A stretch of DNA of 9,185 nt from Acidobacteriota bacterium (GTDB lineage: Bacteria > Acidobacteriota > Vicinamibacteria > Vicinamibacterales > 2-12-FULL-66-21): contig JABFWM010000386.1 in the NCBI GenBank assembly GCA_013362195.1, positions 1 through 9,185 on the forward strand. Direction: 5' to 3'. Shown here piece after piece: positions 7,031 to 9,185 of this stretch. The notes under the pieces were generated by a model that did not search any database, was not told where the DNA came from, and saw only the letters and a program-made list of their open reading frames with translations. The translations under genes were made by a program, and so were the position numbers. How positions within the stretch are numbered: position 1 is the first letter of the stretch; every line of letters starts with the position of its first letter.

Positions 7031-7102
7031 TGACCCGGGTGGGGATCGAACCCACGGCCCTGTGATTAAAAGTCACATGCTCTACCACTGAGCTACCGGG
7101 TC
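7031..7102 (-). tRNA. tRNA-Lys, anticodon UUU
   Basis: The minus strand folds into a full cloverleaf of 72 bases: acceptor GACCCGG/CCGGGTC (7 perfect pairs), D stem GCTC/GAGC with loop AGTGGTA, anticodon stem TGTGA/TCACA with loop CTTTTAA, a 5-base variable loop GGGCC, and T arm GTGGG-TTCGATC-CCCAC. The anticodon is TTT, decoding AAA and AAG lysine codons. The discriminator is A, and CCA is not encoded, so it must be added by the CCA-adding enzyme. No terminator is seen between it and lgt. Confidence 0.97.
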
Positions 7103-7112
7103 GTCAGAGTTA

Positions 7113-7141
7113 ATGATCCTAGCACGCTCGACCGATGACAA
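7113..7141 (-). promoter_or_regulatory. Probable promoter of tRNA-Lys
   Basis: On the minus strand TTGTCA (7136-7141, 5 of 6 to the -35 consensus) and GATCAT (7113-7118, 4 of 6 to the -10) are exactly 17 bases apart. Transcription would start about 3-6 bases before the mature 5' end at 7102, giving a very short leader for RNase P. The sites overlap the region where the divergent basic-protein gene must start its own transcript. Confidence 0.45.
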
Positions 7142-7174
7142 TGGCACACGGCACTCGCATCGAAGGAGGTGGAC

Positions 7175-7366
7175 ATGCCGCCGCGTGGAGTCAAGGGCGC
7201 GAAGAACGCGCGGATGTACGAAAAGATCAAGAAGTCGGCGAAAGGCCGCGGGCGCAGCACCAAGACCGCGAAGCGCATCGCCGCCGCGACGGTGAACAAG
7301 CGCCGATCGGCGGCCAAGCGCAGTCGCTCGCGGAAAAAGAGCAGCGGCGGCAAGAAGCGGTCGTGA
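7175..7366 (+). CDS. Small very basic protein, possible nucleic-acid binder
   Basis: This 63-residue protein has 25 Lys/Arg and a single acidic residue. The core MYEKIKKSAKGRGRSTKTAK (14-33) then RIAAATVNKRR resembles small proteins, often labelled plasmid stabilisation protein or hypothetical, with the pattern YEHIKES...RGxSxxxAxxIAxxTVNK. I recognise this from memory only. The tail (SRSRKKSSGGKKRS) is histone H1-like. The start at ATG 7175 has a strong AAGGAGG (7163-7169) with a 5-base spacer; an in-frame GTG at 7169 overlaps that site and is rejected. It lies divergent from tRNA-Lys, and the next gene on the same strand is a response regulator 121 bases on, so co-transcription is possible. 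DNA or RNA binding is inferred from charge; the plasmid label should not be taken as function. Confidence 0.8.
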   Translation: MPPRGVKGAKNARMYEKIKKSAKGRGRSTKTAKRIAAATVNKRRSAAKRSRSRKKSSGGKKRS

Positions 7367-7487
7367 ATGGCCGGGGATGAACGGTCCGGCGGTCGCGACC
7401 GCGCGTGCGGGCCGTGACCACAACCCGATCGCCGCCTGCCGCCGTCGGCTGTTCCGGCCGCTATCGGATACCGAGGAGCGCGACAGG

Positions 7488-7868
7488 ATGGAGCGTCCGT
7501 TCGTGCTGGTCGTGGAGGACGAAGCCGGCGTGCGCGACGCGCTCGCCAAGTTCCTCGGTCTGCACGGATTCGAGGTGCGGGTGGCCGAGACGGCCGATGC
7601 GGCGCTCGACATTCTCGCCGAGCGGCGCCCCGACGCGGCGGTGGTCGATTTGCGATTGCCTCAGGGATCGGGACGCGACGTGGTGATGTCGATCCCGCCG
7701 CCGACCCCGGTGATCATCTTTTCCGCGGTGCCGCAGGAGTCGGAGCGGCTCGAGGAGCTTCGTCCGAATACCCGCCTCGTTCAGAAGCCGTTCTCGCTGT
7801 CCCTGCTGGCCGGCATGCTCAAGCGGATGCTGCATCATGCGCCGGGATCGCGCCGCGCCGTCAAATGA
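7488..7868 (+). CDS. Single-domain response regulator (REC only)
   Basis: The 126-residue protein is a complete CheY-like receiver with nothing else. Its landmarks are the acidic pair E10/D11 in VVEDE, phospho-acceptor Asp54 in VVDLRLP, Ser79 in the switch position (IIFSAV) and K100 in QKPF. The ATG at 7488 has GAGGAG (7473-7478) nine bases upstream; the frame is open to 7377 but the added residues are not receiver-like. With no output domain it would act by protein contact, for example as a phosphorelay intermediate of a hybrid kinase. The kinase at 2815-4941 is one candidate partner, though distance and separate transcription give no direct link. The 121 bases before it (7367-7487) show no clear promoter. 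Its end overlaps the arginase end by 8 bases, tail to tail. Confidence 0.92.
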   Translation: MERPFVLVVEDEAGVRDALAKFLGLHGFEVRVAETADAALDILAERRPDAAVVDLRLPQGSGRDVVMSIPPPTPVIIFSAVPQESERLEELRPNTRLVQKPFSLSLLAGMLKRMLHHAPGSRRAVK

Positions 7869-8772
7869 TCTTCTGGCCGAGGGCCGAGAGCGCGAGCTCC
7901 GCGCCGAGGATGGCCGTGGTGTTCCGGTCGTCGAGAATCGGGTTGACCTCGACGAGATCGAGGGCGCGCAGCAGGCCGGAATCCGCGACCATTTCCATGA
8001 CCATGTGCGCCTCGCGGTAATCGAGGCCGCCCTTGACGGGCGTGCCCACGCCGGGCGCGATGGTCGGATCGCAGACGTCGAGGTCGAACGACACGTGCAG
8101 GCCGGCGCTGTCGCGTCCCGCGATGGCCAGCGCCTGCTCGACGATCGAGGCGATGCCGGCGCGATCGATGTCCTTCATGGTGAAGACGGTGACGCCGGAC
8201 TCGCGCATCACCTCTTTCTCGCGATCGTCCAGGTTGCGGATGCCGATGAGGACCGTCTTGTCGGGCGTCACCTTGGGCGAGAACCCGCCGATCTTCGAGA
8301 GTTCGGCCGGCTCGGGCCCGAGCAGCGACGCGAGCGGCATGCCGTGGACGTTGCCGCTGCTGGACGTGATCGGCGTGTTCATGTCCCCGTGGGCGTCGAC
8401 CCAGATCAGCCCGAGCGGCTTGTTCTCACGCCGCACGAAGTCGGCCGACGCCGCGACGGAGCCGGCCGCCAGCGAATGATCGCCGCCGAGGACGAGCGGG
8501 AAGCCGCCTTTCTCCAGCACGCCGAGCGACGTCTTGTACAGCCGTTCGCAGACGCGCGCGATCTCGCGGATGTATTTCTTGCGCCGGTCGCCAAAGGTCT
8601 TGGTCTCCGGAATCGGCGCGACGAGGTCGCCCTCGTCGACCACGGTGATGCCGAGCGCGGACAGGCGCTCGCCCAGGCCGGCGATGCGGAACGCCGACGG
8701 TCCCATGTCCACGCCGCGGCGATTGCCGCCGAGATCGAGCGACACGCCGATGATGTGCACGGGAAGCGACAT
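7861..8772 (-). CDS. rocF: Arginase
   Basis: Arginase hydrolyses L-arginine to ornithine and urea in the cytoplasm. The 303-residue length is typical. The binuclear manganese site is complete: H99 in GGDHS, D126, H128 and D130 in DAHGDMN, and D230, D232 in SFDLDVCDP. The substrate loop TSSSGNVHGMPLA (136-148, with H143) and EVNP (275-278) mark arginase rather than agmatinase or formiminoglutamase. Gly129, between the metal ligands, is often Ala in other arginases. The ATG at 8770-8772 gives the normal N-terminus (MSLPVHIIGVSLDLGGNRRGVDMGPSA), although no ribosome site is visible. No other arginine-catabolism gene is nearby, so whether it serves nitrogen use or ornithine supply is open. The gene converges with the response regulator and overlaps it by 8 bases; a paired antisense effect is possible but unproven. 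Confidence 0.95.
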   Translation of the reverse strand: MSLPVHIIGVSLDLGGNRRGVDMGPSAFRIAGLGERLSALGITVVDEGDLVAPIPETKTFGDRRKKYIREIARVCERLYKTSLGVLEKGGFPLVLGGDHSLAAGSVAASADFVRRENKPLGLIWVDAHGDMNTPITSSSGNVHGMPLASLLGPEPAELSKIGGFSPKVTPDKTVLIGIRNLDDREKEVMRESGVTVFTMKDIDRAGIASIVEQALAIAGRDSAGLHVSFDLDVCDPTIAPGVGTPVKGGLDYREAHMVMEMVADSGLLRALDLVEVNPILDDRNTTAILGAELALSALGQKII

Positions 8773-8828
8773 CAGGCAACCAGGCGATCGCCGCCATCAG
8801 CGCGCACGAGTGTGGCAGAGGCCGGATC

Positions 8829-8847
8829 CGCCGCGCCCGGGGCGGCG
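8829..8847. other. GC-rich hairpin upstream of arginase
   Basis: CGCCGC (8829-8834) pairs perfectly with GCGGCG (8842-8847) around the loop GCCCGGG. It lies in the gap between arginase and the DUF3553-like gene and could be in the arginase leader. No T-run follows on either strand. A regulatory role is a guess; GC-rich DNA makes such stems common. Confidence 0.3.
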
Positions 8848-8862
8848 TCGTAAGAAGTGAAT

Positions 8863-8892
8863 TTGACCCGGCAAGTAACGCGCTGATAGCCT
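8863..8892 (+). promoter_or_regulatory. Weak candidate promoter for the DUF3553-like gene
   Basis: TTGACC (8863-8868) is a 5-of-6 match to the -35 consensus. The best -10 at legal spacing is poor: GATAGC at 8885 or TAGCCT at 8887. If used, the transcript would have a leader of about 110 bases that includes the palindrome at 8932-8975. Confidence 0.3.
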
Positions 8893-8931
8893 GTAAGTTG
8901 CGGCAGCGGGCCCGTCCGTATGGAAGGGTGG

Positions 8932-8975
8932 CCCTTCGACGGTGCTCGGGACGGCCCTGAGCCGTGGTCGACGGG
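8932..8975. repeat. Imperfect palindrome, likely copy of a dispersed intergenic repeat
   Basis: The outer arms CCCTTCGAC (8932-8940) and GTCGACGGG (8967-8975) are complementary apart from one position. Inner arms CTCGGG (8945-8950) and CCTGAG (8956-8961) pair with one G-T wobble around ACGGC. From memory, this layout (CCTTCGAC, GCTCAGG, CCTGAGC, GTCGAAGG) matches a palindrome scattered through intergenic DNA of many high-GC bacteria; this copy looks diverged. Alternative pairings exist: GAAGGG (8923-8928) with CCCTTC (8932-8937), and ACGGC (8951-8955) with GCCGT (8961-8965). Copy number in this genome cannot be seen here. Confidence 0.6.
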
Positions 8976-9006
8976 TCGGTACGCGCCGGTCGGAGAGGAG
9001 CAGTTC

Positions 9007-9185
9007 ATGAAGCGTTTTGAGGTCGGAGCCCGGGTGGTCGAGCCGACATACGGCCTGGGATCCGTCGTCGCGGTGGAGGACGCGTACACCCGGGTGCAGT
9101 TCGACGAACACGGCGTCAAGAAGTTCCTGACCAGCATGTCGAAGCTGGTACCGAGCAGCGAGCCGGTGCCCGCGGGCCTGCGCGC
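9007..9185 (+). CDS. DUF3553/Tudor-like small protein, 3' end outside window
   Basis: The first 59 codons are present; the gene runs off the window. The protein begins MKRFEVGARVVEPTYGLGSV and continues with a VQFDEHGVKKFL stretch (about residues 31-42) and SKLVP. This is the pattern of the DUF3553/Tudor-like domain at the C-terminus of PcrA/UvrD helicases (GxxVxHxxFGxGxV ... VxFxxxGxKxL), which is also found alone. Such a beta-barrel in UvrD contacts RNA polymerase; a similar role here is only inference. The ATG at 9007 has GGAGAGGAG (8992-9000) six bases upstream, a strong ribosome site. The long leader holds the palindromic repeat. The protein could also be CarD-like in fold, but the visible part does not show a CarD helical domain. 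Confidence 0.8.
   Translation, partial: MKRFEVGARVVEPTYGLGSVVAVEDAYTRVQFDEHGVKKFLTSMSKLVPSSEPVPAGLR

Noticed and set aside
6259..7065. 268-codon plus-strand frame ending in RVGIEPTAL
   Set aside because: It is antisense to lgt, and its end is the well-known false peptide produced by reading a tRNA gene backwards.
7116..7121. TAGGAT as -10 box for tRNA-Lys
   Set aside because: The spacing to TTGTCA would be only 14 bases; GATCAT at 17 bases fits better.
7837..8853. 338-codon plus-strand frame
   Set aside because: It is antisense to a complete arginase with all metal ligands and shows no motif of its own.

Overview
The window is a high-GC bacterial chromosome segment carrying ordinary housekeeping and sensory genes, with a few oddities. 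No phage, insertion sequence, CRISPR array or rRNA is visible. The gene mix (secreted PIG-L deacetylase, SNxxQKRL-type DMT transporter, hybrid kinase, DUF3553-like protein, small Lys/Arg-rich protein), the high GC content and frequent GTG starts suggest a soil-type Acidobacteriota such as Vicinamibacteria. This placement is inference from general gene style and was not tested.

Left part (1-2406): bases 1-187 show no supported gene. A DMT-family membrane transporter and a secreted PIG-L/LmbE-type zinc deacetylase follow on the plus strand, 25 bases apart and probably co-transcribed. Converging on them from the minus strand is a lone gas-vesicle GvpA-family gene with an unusual basic tail and no other gvp gene in view.

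Middle (2407-6168): a gene-poor stretch holds a plausible promoter for a 708-residue hybrid histidine kinase (PAS-GAF-HisKA-HATPase-REC). Ten bases past its stop, on the other strand, ends a short receiver-like protein that lacks the C-terminal part of the fold. Upstream of that receiver on the minus strand is a 76-residue zinc-ribbon/two-helix membrane protein, probably in the same transcript. A divergent gene encodes a two-helix membrane protein with a soluble, possibly PAS-like domain. This cluster looks like signal transduction, but no partner relation is proven.

Right part (6169-9185): lgt (lipoprotein modification) and a tRNA-Lys(UUU) lie on the minus strand. Divergent from the tRNA are a 63-residue very basic protein and a complete single-domain response regulator. 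The regulator's stop codon overlaps, tail to tail, the stop of an arginase gene. The arginase upstream region contains a GC hairpin and a 44-base imperfect palindrome resembling a dispersed repeat family of high-GC bacteria. This palindrome lies in the presumed leader of a DUF3553/Tudor-like gene that runs off the window.
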